Part shown: piece after piece, positions 27,677-34,838 of the stretch | How the letters are laid out: each line of letters opens with the position of its first letter | How positions within the stretch are numbered: the stretch's first letter is position 1 | Assembly (NCBI RefSeq): GCF_001610955.1 | Contig: NZ_CP014335.1 | Span: 406,001-470,000, forward strand | DNA from: Geobacillus thermoleovorans | GTDB taxonomy: Bacteria; Bacillota; Bacilli; Bacillales; Anoxybacillaceae | Direction: 5' to 3' | Length of the DNA stretch: 64,000 nucleotides | Made by a program: the position numbers and the translations under genes | The notes under the pieces: generated by a model | What the model was told of the DNA's origin: nothing | Seen by the model: only the letters and a program-made list of their open reading frames with translations | The model's database searches: none

Positions 27677-28507
27677 GTGTTCCATGTGTTAGTGACGACA
27701 GACGCCAATTATCTTCCGCCGCTGAGAGTCTTGATGCATTCGCTGTTTTGCAACAACCGGCGCCCGTTTACGTTTTACTTGCTTTACTCGCGCATTGCCG
27801 AGGAAGAGATTCAGGCGCTTGGCGAGTTTGTTCGCCGGCAGGGGCATGAGCTCGTGCCGATTTACGTTGATCCGCAACTGTTTCATGATGCGCCTGTTTT
27901 CCGCCACTATACGGTGGAGATGTATTACCGTCTGGCGGCGCATTTGTTTTTGCCGCCAGACGTCGACCGTGTCTTGTACCTTGATCCGGATATTGTGGCG
28001 ATCAACCCGATGGATGAGCTGTATGACATGGATTTCGAAGGGAACTTGTTCATTGCGGCTGAGCATACCCATTCGACGAAGGTGGCAAACTTGTTCAACA
28101 AGTTGCGGTTAAAAACGCCGAACGCGAAAGGGTATTTCAACACGGGTGTGATGATGATGAACATTGCGATGATGCGCGAACACGTTCGGCTTGCGGACAT
28201 TTACCAGTTCATTCGCGACAACCGGTTCAAGCTTGTTCTTCCTGACCAAGACGTGTTAAATGGGTTGTACTGGGACAAAATTAAACCGGTCGACTGCTAC
28301 CGCTACAACTACGACGCGCGCTATTATGACTTTTTGCAGCTTTTGCCCAACCCGAAACACGATTTAGCTTGGATTGAGGAAAACACCGTTTTTATCCATT
28401 ATTGCGGCAAGGAAAAACCGTGGAAAGACAATTACAAAGGGGAGTTGGGGCGGTTTTACAAACGGTACAGCCAAGTGTTGGAGCTCGAGGGCGAGGCGAC
28501 GGTGTAG
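27677..28507 (+). CDS. glycosyltransferase family 8 protein
   Basis: A 276-residue GT-A fold retaining glycosyltransferase resembling LPS galactosyl/glucosyltransferases. It opens with FHVLVTTDANYLPPLRVLMH, the donor-binding strand and helix, and has the metal-binding DxD motif in VLYLDPDIVAIN near residue 100, followed by YFNTGVMMMN and a HYCGKEKPWKD motif near the end, all usual for GT8. It probably adds a sugar to a cell-surface or storage glycan; target unknown. Start is a GTG at 27677 after AAGGAAGTGA. It stands alone between divergent and convergent neighbours. Confidence 0.85.
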   Translation: MFHVLVTTDANYLPPLRVLMHSLFCNNRRPFTFYLLYSRIAEEEIQALGEFVRRQGHELVPIYVDPQLFHDAPVFRHYTVEMYYRLAAHLFLPPDVDRVLYLDPDIVAINPMDELYDMDFEGNLFIAAEHTHSTKVANLFNKLRLKTPNAKGYFNTGVMMMNIAMMREHVRLADIYQFIRDNRFKLVLPDQDVLNGLYWDKIKPVDCYRYNYDARYYDFLQLLPNPKHDLAWIEENTVFIHYCGKEKPWKDNYKGELGRFYKRYSQVLELEGEATV

Positions 28508-28580
28508 CGCGGCTTGAGAGACGCGTTTCACAAAGAAAGTCTCTCACTCCAAGCAAAGCGAAGTGGAAGCGGTTCACAGG

Positions 28581-28608
28581 AAAAAGGCGCCCCATCAAAG
28601 CGGGCGCC
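28581..28608 (-). terminator. intrinsic terminator after yfhD
   Basis: GGCGCCC/GGGCGCC stem, followed on the minus strand by five T. Confidence 0.82.
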
Positions 28609-28616
28609 ATGTTCGA

Positions 28617-28805
28617 TTACTGTTTGCGCTCTTGCCGGCGGATGCCGGCTGCCGCAGCGCGCGCCTGTGCTTCAAGGTCTTCATGGTCGGCAAATTCTGC
28701 CGAGTATTCCACATCGATGCCGTCAGATTTCAGCTGTTTCGGCACTTGCGGCAAAGTCGCCTTGTTTTTGTCGCGCGTCCGTTGTCCGCGAGAACGGCCC
28801 ATCAT
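28617..28805 (-). CDS. yfhD: YfhD-family protein
   Basis: A 62-residue hydrophilic protein starting MMGRSRGQRTRDKNKATLPQ with an acidic second half (EYSAEFADHEDLEAQARAA). This is the YfhD family of Bacillaceae, of unknown function; size and composition recall small spore proteins. AGGGGG precedes two adjacent ATG codons, and either could be used. yfhE lies 86 bases upstream on the same strand, as in B. subtilis. Confidence 0.85.
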   Translation of the reverse strand: MMGRSRGQRTRDKNKATLPQVPKQLKSDGIDVEYSAEFADHEDLEAQARAAAAGIRRQERKQ

Positions 28806-28891
28806 CCATGCCCCCTATCCAAAAGTGTGAATCGTACGATTCAATCATTAGGATGGCATGGACGGCGCCAGCGTATAAATAGCAATCGTTT

Positions 28892-29020
28892 CTAGTGGCG
28901 CGCCTTTTTGGCCGTATAGCCGCCCGCTTGGTCCGCCATTTTAAAATCCCGGGCATAGCTTACTTCTTGGGCGCTTGTCAGCGTATGCTTCGATTTTTCG
29001 CGTTTTCGTTTTTCCGCCAT
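28892..29020 (-). CDS. yfhE: YfhE-family small protein
   Basis: A 42-residue basic protein: MAEKRKREKSKHTLTSAQEV followed by SYARDFKMADQAGGYTAKKA. The sequence matches the YfhE family as I recall it and sits in the same order (yfhE before yfhD) as in B. subtilis. Function unknown. A GAGGG ribosome site lies nine bases before the ATG. Short, charged and without hydrophobic segments, so probably cytoplasmic or spore-associated. Confidence 0.85.
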   Translation of the reverse strand: MAEKRKREKSKHTLTSAQEVSYARDFKMADQAGGYTAKKARH

Positions 29021-29092
29021 CGCTTGTTCCCTCGCTTTGCATCAATATTCCTTTAGTTCCATTTTGCGCAAAACCAGCCGTTTTTATGCGTA

Positions 29093-29126
29093 AAAAAGAG
29101 GATGTCCGTTTGGACAGCCTCTTTTT
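29093..29126 (-). terminator. intrinsic terminator after the GNAT gene
   Basis: GAGG..GTCC/GGAC..CCTC hairpin with A and T runs on either side, so it could work on both strands. Confidence 0.75.
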
Positions 29127-29150
29127 GCATCAGATGCGCTCTTGCGCGGC

Positions 29151-29705
29151 TTATGCCTCTTTGCGCTGTTCTTCATTGTGGGCAAAGGAAGGATGGCGCA
29201 TTGTATAGAGCGTGTAGTTGTCTTTTGTAATTTCGTACAAATTGTATACATCCGCGCCGATTTGCTCGAGCAACGCCCGCCGCGTTTCATTGGCCGGCGT
29301 GACGTACGGCAGTTTTTCCGCCGCTTTGATCGAGCGGACGTTGACTTTGCGAATGCGCAAAAACACGGTCTCGATCGACAGCTCATAAAACAGCTCATGG
29401 AAAAACGCTTCTTTGGCGCGCCGATTGTAACCGAGCCCGTGATACGGCTTGCCGAGCCACGTGCCTAAAAAGCCGGCGCCATCTTGGATATCAAAGAGGC
29501 TGATTGTGCCGATCGGGTTTCCCCATTCGTCTAAAATCGTGCGCGAAATCAATTCGCCGCGTTCTTCCGCCTCCATGAGCTGTTTTGTCATGAATAAAAA
29601 CTCTTCGTACGAGCTGGCTTTTTGGCGCACGAAAGGGAAGACGTCCGGATGCACCATCAGCTCGTACAGCGCATGGCAGTCTTGCAGCTCGCGTTTTTTC
29701 AACAT
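29151..29705 (-). CDS. GNAT-family N-acetyltransferase (RimJ-like)
   Basis: A 184-residue acetyltransferase of the GNAT fold. Strand-helix elements follow the usual order: LQDCHALYELMVHPDVF, IGTISLFDIQDGAGFLGTWL, then the acetyl-CoA loop GKPYHGLGYNRRAKEAFFHE and the FLRIRKVNVRSIKAAEKL motif, all RimJ-type. Substrate could be an N-terminal amine of a protein or a small amine. I start at the ATG at 29705 (MLKKREL), seven bases after AAAGGAGGG; the TTG two codons before abuts that site. It has an unusual long leader with a tRNA T-arm-like hairpin. Confidence 0.82.
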   Translation of the reverse strand: MLKKRELQDCHALYELMVHPDVFPFVRQKASSYEEFLFMTKQLMEAEERGELISRTILDEWGNPIGTISLFDIQDGAGFLGTWLGKPYHGLGYNRRAKEAFFHELFYELSIETVFLRIRKVNVRSIKAAEKLPYVTPANETRRALLEQIGADVYNLYEITKDNYTLYTMRHPSFAHNEEQRKEA

Positions 29706-29711
29706 GGCCAA

Positions 29712-29910
29712 TCCCTCCTTTGGATGCCGAGGGCAGCCTCCCAGCGGGAACCCACCCTCGAAATTTTTTTATTAAAACTTCATTAAAAAAATTTCGGGGT
29801 GGGAATCGAACCCACTAGGACCAGCGCGAGCGCTGGTGACGCACCATTTGCCTTCCCCTTGTTCCTGTCCGTATGCGATTATGACGACAACTAGCCTAAG
29901 GTCTCCTTTA
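29712..29910 (-). ncRNA. candidate structured leader with tRNA T-arm-like hairpin and long inverted repeat
   Basis: On the minus strand, GTGGGTTCGATTCCCAC (29799-29815) is a textbook tRNA T-arm, preceded by a CCAGCG/CGCTGG hairpin. No acceptor strand, D-arm or anticodon arm can be matched, so it is not a complete tRNA. The 3' side of the T-arm continues into an inverted repeat of about 20 bases (CCCACCC, then CGAAATTTTTTTA, paired across 29751-29811). It precedes the GNAT gene. It may be a tRNA remnant or a structured leader. Confidence 0.35.
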
Positions 29911-29949
29911 TCATACACGATCGGAGGAAAAAAGGGAATTGTTTTTTTG

Positions 29950-30867
29950 TTAATTTTTTTTGGATATTTTTTGTCGGTCATGGGGCAAAAGCAAATCGGT
30001 GAGACAGCCTTCCAACGTTGGAAACGAAAAGCGGAAGCCGTCTTGCAATAGCTTCTCTGGAATGACGCGTTGCCCTTCGGTGACAAGCATGCTCATTTCG
30101 CCAAGGAGAAGGCGAAGCGCCCAAGCGGGAACCGGAAGCCAATGCGGGCGGTGAAGAAGCCGGGCGGCGGTCAGTCCAAATTCTTCCATTTGTACTGGAT
30201 GGGGCGCGGTGAAATTGATGGGGCCGGACAATTCCTCGTGTTCGATGATGTACGAGACCGCGCGCACGACGTCTTCAAGATGAATCCACGACAGCCATTG
30301 CCGTCCGCTGCCGATTGGGCCGCCGACAAACAGCAGATACGGCTTGATCATCATCGGCAAGGCGCCGCCATGTCGGGCAAACACGACGCCAAAGCGAGCG
30401 TAGACGGTGCGGATGCCAAGCTGCTCAATCGGACGGGCCGATGCTTCCCATGCTTGGACGGTCTGGGCTAGAAAGTCGCCGCCGTAATCGGTCGTTTGCT
30501 CGGTAAATGTTGCGGAGTCCGAAGTGCCGTAAATGCCGATGGCGCTGGCGTTGATAAACAACGACGGGGGGCGGGACAGTGAATCGATGCAGCGGCCCAT
30601 CGCTTCGGTGGCGCGAAGGCGGCTGTCAAGGATGATCTCTTTTTGCTTCGCCGTCCAACGTTTTCGATTGAGCGGCTCCCCGGCTAAATTAATGGCGACA
30701 TCGACAGCTTCAGGCTTTCGGTGGTTGTCGAAGGAAAGGTAATGAATGTTGCCTTCGGAAGGTTTGGGAGAGCGGGTGAAAATGTAGATCTCATGTCCTT
30801 GTTTGGAAAAATGGCGGGCGAGCGCCTGGCCGATCAGCCCAGTGCCGCCGTTGATGGCGATGCGCAT
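29950..30867 (-). CDS. yfhF: NAD-dependent epimerase-like protein YfhF (TIGR01777 family)
   Basis: A 305-residue extended short-chain dehydrogenase. The N-terminus has the Rossmann nucleotide loop [16 protein letters not shown], followed by [21 protein letters not shown], the family hallmark of TIGR01777 epimerases, and the DUF1731 C-terminal segment ([20 protein letters not shown]). True substrate is unknown; plant relatives act in chloroplast division. Gene order yfhD, yfhE, yfhF, recX agrees with B. subtilis. GGAAGGGG precedes the ATG. It is divergent from recX. Confidence 0.88.
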   Translation of the reverse strand: MRIAINGGTGLIGQALARHFSKQGHEIYIFTRSPKPSEGNIHYLSFDNHRKPEAVDVAINLAGEPLNRKRWTAKQKEIILDSRLRATEAMGRCIDSLSRPPSLFINASAIGIYGTSDSATFTEQTTDYGGDFLAQTVQAWEASARPIEQLGIRTVYARFGVVFARHGGALPMMIKPYLLFVGGPIGSGRQWLSWIHLEDVVRAVSYIIEHEELSGPINFTAPHPVQMEEFGLTAARLLHRPHWLPVPAWALRLLLGEMSMLVTEGQRVIPEKLLQDGFRFSFPTLEGCLTDLLLPHDRQKISKKN

Positions 30868-30960
30868 CTTGATTCCCCTTCCATTGGTTTATTTTATGAC
30901 TTCGCTTTTGGTGTCAGAAGTTCCTGCTTATGATACGATAAAAGATAAGGGGGACAAACA

Positions 30961-31770
30961 ATGGGAACGATTGCCGACATTGCCGCAACCGAACAAAATG
31001 CTGAACGATTTTGGATTGTCGTGCACCGTGACGGCGCACCATCGTTGAGATTGACAGTTGATCAAGATGTATTGCTTCAATTCCGCTTGAAAAAAGGGAT
31101 GGAGATCAGCGACGACCTGCTTCAACATATTGTGTATGCCGATGAGGTGAAAAAGGCGTATCAACAGGCGCTTTACTTTTTGGCGCACCGGATGCGTTCG
31201 GAGCATGAGGTCGCCGCACACTTGCGAAAAAAAGGCGCTCCGGATTCGGTGATTGATGAAGTGCTCAAAAAACTTCGCGCCGAGCGGTATGTCGATGACG
31301 AGGCGTTTGCCGCCGCTTATGTGCGCACGCAAAAAAAGACGGCGGCGAAAGGGCCGCTTCTTGTGCGCGCCGAACTGGAACGGCTCGGCGTTCCCGACCG
31401 CTTGATCGAGCAGAGTTTGGCGGAGTATACGTTGGATGAACAGATGGCCATCGCCCGCTCGCTTTACGAAAAAGCGAAAAAACAGCGCCGGGCTGAATCG
31501 GCTCGCGCGTTTTTGGAACGGGTGCGGCAGCAGCTGATGCGCAAAGGATTTCCGCATGAGGTGATTGCCGCCGTTTTGGCGGATGGCGGCACTCATACTG
31601 AACAAGAAGAACGGGAGGCGCTCAGTGTTCAGGCGGAGAAAGCGCACCGCCGTTATGCGCACCACCCGCGGCCGCTTTATGAGCAAAAGATGCGCCAAGC
31701 CCTGTACCGAAAAGGATTCGCACTTGACTTGATCAATGAATGGCTGCGCATGCACGGTAATGACGAGTGA
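30961..31770 (+). CDS. recX: RecX, regulator of RecA
   Basis: A 269-residue protein made of RecX three-helix repeats, with the hallmark FLAHRMRSEHEVAAHLRKKG near residue 78 and repeats with YVDDEAFAAAYVRTQ and ERVRQQLMRKGFPHEVIAAV. RecX modulates RecA filament growth in recombination and SOS. Longer than the E. coli form (166 residues), as usual for Bacillaceae (about 264-270). The ATG at 30961 follows AAGGGGG. The next gene is yfhH, as in B. subtilis. Confidence 0.9.
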   Translation: MGTIADIAATEQNAERFWIVVHRDGAPSLRLTVDQDVLLQFRLKKGMEISDDLLQHIVYADEVKKAYQQALYFLAHRMRSEHEVAAHLRKKGAPDSVIDEVLKKLRAERYVDDEAFAAAYVRTQKKTAAKGPLLVRAELERLGVPDRLIEQSLAEYTLDEQMAIARSLYEKAKKQRRAESARAFLERVRQQLMRKGFPHEVIAAVLADGGTHTEQEEREALSVQAEKAHRRYAHHPRPLYEQKMRQALYRKGFALDLINEWLRMHGNDE

Positions 31771-31938
31771 TCTCGAATGAAAGGATTTGAAAAAATGGGA
31801 TATATTATCAGTTTTGTTGTTAAATGTTGATCACAAAATCGTTCCAGTTCCATAAATCAAGAGATGTTCTGAGCCTTTTGCCGAGTTCCATGTGGATGAA
31901 AACGATCCATCGGGAATGCTCAAAAAGGAGGCTTGCCT

Positions 31939-32280
31939 ATGATCAAAGGAGAACAAAAACGGTACAGCGAAATGACGAAAGAAGAACTGCAACAAGAAAT
32001 CGCCATGTTGACGGAAAAGGCACGCAAGGCGGAGCAGATGGGGATGGTGAACGAATACGCCGTCTACGAGCGGAAAATCGCCATGGCGAAGGCGTATATG
32101 CTTAATCCAGCTGATTTTCATCCTGGGGAGATTTATGAAATTGAAGGGGCGCCTGGAGAGTATTTTAAAGTGCGCTATTTAAAAGGAGTGTTTGCCTGGG
32201 GATGGCGGTTGAAAGGAAACGGAGAGGAGGAGGCGCTGCCGATTTCACTGCTTCGTAAACCGAATTTGCCTCAATCATGA
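31939..32280 (+). CDS. yfhH: YfhH-family protein
   Basis: A 113-residue protein: N-terminal coiled helix (MTKEELQQEIAMLTEKARKAEQ), a second helix YERKIAMAKAYML, and a C-terminal SH3-like beta segment (FHPGEIYEIEGAPGEYFKVR). This is the YfhH (DUF1811) family next to recX in Bacillus; function unknown. AAAGGAGG lies seven bases before the ATG at 31939. Two codons upstream is another ATG that overlaps the ribosome site and is rejected. Confidence 0.85.
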   Translation: MIKGEQKRYSEMTKEELQQEIAMLTEKARKAEQMGMVNEYAVYERKIAMAKAYMLNPADFHPGEIYEIEGAPGEYFKVRYLKGVFAWGWRLKGNGEEEALPISLLRKPNLPQS

Positions 32281-32320
32281 CGGGCGGGACAAGTTCACAG
32301 TCGGACGGAAAGCGAGCCTA

Positions 32321-32352
32321 AAAACCTAGGGAGGGTGTCTCCCTAGGTTGTT
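32321..32352 (-). terminator. intrinsic terminator between yfhH and the YpzG-like gene
   Basis: Eleven-base stem AACCTAGGGAG/CTCCCTAGGTT; T run on the minus strand. It can also end yfhH, which converges from the left. Confidence 0.82.
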
Positions 32353-32355
32353 CCG

Positions 32356-32517
32356 CTACGACTGCTTGCGCGTCTGCCGCTCTAAAATGATGAGGTCAAG
32401 CGTTTGCTGCGTTTCGCCGTTCACTTGCGAGTGGGCGTGTTTTGGATTGGCCCACGGCTGCTGAAACGGGTTCGAATAAAAGTTGTCATAAAATTTTTTG
32501 TGCCGATGGTGACCCAT
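32356..32517 (-). CDS. YpzG-family small protein
   Basis: A 53-residue hydrophilic protein starting MGHHRHKKFYDNFYSNPFQQ and continuing with PWANPKHAHSQVNGETQQT. The NP(F)..PWANPKHA.SQVNGET pattern is that of the YpzG family of Bacillaceae, of unknown function and possibly made in sporulation. A strong terminator follows on the same strand. sspK, another small minus-strand gene, lies just upstream, giving a pair of small spore-type genes between yfhH and yfhP. Confidence 0.75.
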   Translation of the reverse strand: MGHHRHKKFYDNFYSNPFQQPWANPKHAHSQVNGETQQTLDLIILERQTRKQS

Positions 32518-32545
32518 GATTGTTCACCTCGCTGCGGAATGTGCC

Positions 32546-32578
32546 GGGGGAGTGCGGCGAACGATGCCGTGCTCCCCC
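32546..32578. repeat. G/C-rich hairpin downstream of sspK
   Basis: GGGGGAG..GGC/GCC..CTCCCCC stem seven bases past the sspK stop on the minus strand. No T run, so a transcript-end stabiliser or weak terminator. Confidence 0.5.
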
Positions 32579-32584
32579 TTCATG

Positions 32585-32746
32585 TTAAAAGAAATCGCTT
32601 CGTTCGCCGGAGGCGCGCATCCGTTCTTGCGGGTGGGTGTTGGTCGTGCCGTCGGCCCGCTTCGAGGCGTACTCGGCCTTGGCGCGCGGTTCGCCTTCGA
32701 GCTTGTTGTTGTTTTGGTTCGGGAAGTTGTGCGCTTTGTTCCGCAC
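32585..32746 (-). CDS. sspK: small acid-soluble spore protein K
   Basis: A 53-residue minor spore protein: [20 protein letters not shown] followed by [20 protein letters not shown] and ERMRASGER. It matches B. subtilis SspK nearly throughout and keeps its place between yfhH and yfhP. SspK is made in the forespore under sigma-G and stored in the spore core. Start is a GTG at 32746, about eight bases after AAGGAGGG. No ATG exists at that site. Confidence 0.9.
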   Translation of the reverse strand: MRNKAHNFPNQNNNKLEGEPRAKAEYASKRADGTTNTHPQERMRASGERSDFF

Positions 32747-32853
32747 GGCACATTCCCTCCTTAACGGCGTGCTCGTGTTGGATGGCCAACACGTATTTTT
32801 ATTATGGGACACCCTGTAGCGCTTATGTGTGGCAATGATTGGGGCGGAGCCCA

Positions 32854-33837
32854 TCAGCCGTTTGGAGCAAGTTCGAGCTTTTTGCGCAGTTTGCCTTCGC
32901 TGAAAATCCAGCCGGTGTATGAGCTGACAATATTGAGATCGCGGTCGAGCTGGACGACAGCGACAAACGGGTAATACCCTTTGCTTCGATAGCGTAAATC
33001 AGTAAAGCGCACTTCGTAGTAATCATCGTATTCGTTCATTTCCCAACGGTAAACCGGGGAAAAAGATAAGAAAGCGGCGATATTTTCGTCGCGTTTGGCG
33101 GCGTTCATCACCGGATGGTCGGGAAGCGCACGCTTTTGGAAGCGGTCAAGGATGATGAGCTCGCCGCGTTTGACGCGGGCGACGTAAAATTTGTCGCAGG
33201 TTGAAATGGCTAAATGCCATTCGCGCGGCCGCCATGTCGGTACGGTGATGATCTCGGTCACCCCGGCGATCGAGGCGTGCACGAGCCGTTTGATGTTGGC
33301 CTGCTGGCGGAAGCGAAGCCCATAATACGCAGCGATAAGCACGTAGACGACAAGAAACGTATAACCGGGATGGGCGCCGAGAAACAAGCCGCCGACGCCG
33401 ACCAAATGAAGCCCAAAAATGACCGGATCAAACGTATGAATCACGCCAAGGGCGATCCATTTTTTTGTAAACGGACGCAACGCCTGGGTTCCGTAAGAGT
33501 TAAAAATGTCAACAAATACGTGCAAGGCGACGGCAACAAACGTCCAAAGCCAAACGCGAAGCCAATCCGTTTTCGGATAGATGGCAGCCATCACGCTGAC
33601 GATGAGCAACGGCCAAAGAACGACGGCGGGAATCGAATGGGTGATGCCGCGATGGTTGCGAATATATTGGGCGTTGTTGCGCAATTTGAAAATCGTGTCG
33701 ATATCCGGCGCTTGCGAGCCAGCGAGCGCGCCGATCAACACAGCGTGGGATAAGAGCGGATCATGGGCGATCGCAGGGTCAAGTGAAGCAAGACTGCCGA
33801 GCGCCACCCCCATCAAAACATGTGTGCCTGTATCCAA
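32854..33837 (-). CDS. yfhP: YfhP-family membrane-bound metal-dependent hydrolase
   Basis: A 327-residue protein of the DUF457/YfhP group. It opens with [20 protein letters not shown], where Asp and His are expected metal ligands, has [13 protein letters not shown] and [12 protein letters not shown] further on, and about four membrane segments. A soluble C-terminal region of 130 residues follows. B. subtilis YfhP has the same length and place. Start is a TTG at 33837 after AAGGAGG (ten-base spacing); the longer open frame upstream looks non-coding. Substrate unknown. Confidence 0.87.
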   Translation of the reverse strand: MDTGTHVLMGVALGSLASLDPAIAHDPLLSHAVLIGALAGSQAPDIDTIFKLRNNAQYIRNHRGITHSIPAVVLWPLLIVSVMAAIYPKTDWLRVWLWTFVAVALHVFVDIFNSYGTQALRPFTKKWIALGVIHTFDPVIFGLHLVGVGGLFLGAHPGYTFLVVYVLIAAYYGLRFRQQANIKRLVHASIAGVTEIITVPTWRPREWHLAISTCDKFYVARVKRGELIILDRFQKRALPDHPVMNAAKRDENIAAFLSFSPVYRWEMNEYDDYYEVRFTDLRYRSKGYYPFVAVVQLDRDLNIVSSYTGWIFSEGKLRKKLELAPNG

Positions 33838-34349
33838 CGTGAAGGCGCCTCCTTCTTGCAGCATCGTTGCATGTTCGGATGGAAACTGTCTGTTGTCTCT
33901 CGGCCGGAGCACATCTTTCTTTTTCATGCAACTATTAGTATGCCCCACCTTGTGTTCAGCCAATAACCGTTTGAGGCATTGGCCGAAAGGAGGCGAGAGA
34001 CAAACAAGGTTATGGCTAGTGTATCATAGAGAGACAATCGTTGGCGAGAGGCGGAACGACCAATTTCACAACGATTCAAAAAAGGAAACGATTGATAGAC
34101 AGTGGAGTGAGAAAAAGAAAACAGGAAGCAAGCCGTTCGTCAGACGAAAAGGGAAGCGCTTCAACCAAAAACGAAAAGCGCCCCGCATGAGGCGGGACGT
34201 TTTGTTGATCATCTCGGACCGAGAAGCTCCCCACTTCAACGTCTATAAGGTGTAAGTGGGGAGCATTCCATGCTGATGGAAGATCGGTTCACCATCCGTT
34301 CTTTTGGCGGCTCATTGGTCAACTGTCCTTTTCTCTGCAAGCCGATCGA
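33838..34349. other. 500-base intergenic region without a confident gene
   Basis: Between yfhP and the DUF1641 gene, both on the minus strand. It holds a CGCCCCGC/GCGGGACG hairpin with a short T run near 34178-34205, the perfect palindrome listed at 34225-34263, and no frame with a ribosome site. Nothing else recognisable was seen. Confidence 0.5.
34225..34263. repeat. perfect 11-base palindrome with 17-base loop
   Basis: GCTCCCCACTT/AAGTGGGGAGC around CAACGTCTATAAGGTGT. It has no T run. The loop and arms recall end hairpins of IS200/IS605-type elements in Geobacillus, but no tnpA or tnpB is near. Confidence 0.45.
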
Positions 34350-34838
34350 TTAGCCGTCATTTCTGAACCGTTTGCCGATCGCTTTGAGAGCGGACAGGAA
34401 AAAGCGGATCGCGCGGTTGATGTCCGGGTCATTGAGCGCTTTAAGCAAATCAAACAACCCGATTTTTTTTGTTTCGGCGGAGTTTTGTTCGTACGCCTCC
34501 AGCGCGCCGGCGGCGATGTGCTCAAGCAGTTTCGCCGTTTTCTCCGGATCAAGTGAAGCAACAAGGCCAGCTATGGCGAACGCATGGTTGATCATCGTTG
34601 TCACCGGTTTTTGGTTGAGCTGGCCGACGACGATTTTCGCCACGTCTTCCCGCGCTTTTAACAAGGCGTTGGCCGCTTCGAGCAGGCCGCTTTCATGGAG
34701 CTGCTCGATGAACGCCAAGAGCTCGCGAACTGCCTCTTCACTGTCGCCGACAGCGGCTTTTAGCTTGGCCAGCGCTTCAGTTCGTTTTTCTTCCTCCGTC
34801 ATTTGGCGCTTTTGAATGGTGGTAATCGGCTTAGCCAC
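34350..34838 (-). CDS. DUF1641 protein, formate dehydrogenase-associated
   Basis: A 162-residue, mostly helical soluble protein with the DUF1641 pattern: VRELLAFIEQLHESGLLEAANALL, then KIVVGQLNQ and a second half GLFDLLKALNDPDINRAIRFFL. In B. subtilis YrhD of this family is encoded next to the formate dehydrogenase YrhE, and here the gene overlaps the fdhF stop by eight bases, so the two are translated together. It may be an accessory or electron-transfer partner; role unproven. Confidence 0.83.
   Translation of the reverse strand: MAKPITTIQKRQMTEEEKRTEALAKLKAAVGDSEEAVRELLAFIEQLHESGLLEAANALLKAREDVAKIVVGQLNQKPVTTMINHAFAIAGLVASLDPEKTAKLLEHIAAGALEAYEQNSAETKKIGLFDLLKALNDPDINRAIRFFLSALKAIGKRFRNDG

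Noticed and set aside
29799..29910. Complete tRNA gene on the minus strand
   Set aside because: The T-arm is perfect but no matching acceptor strand, D-arm or anticodon arm could be found upstream; kept only as a T-arm-like element.
33214..33753. Long plus-strand open frame opposite yfhP
   Set aside because: It mirrors the yfhP codons, has no ribosome site and no recognisable protein pattern.
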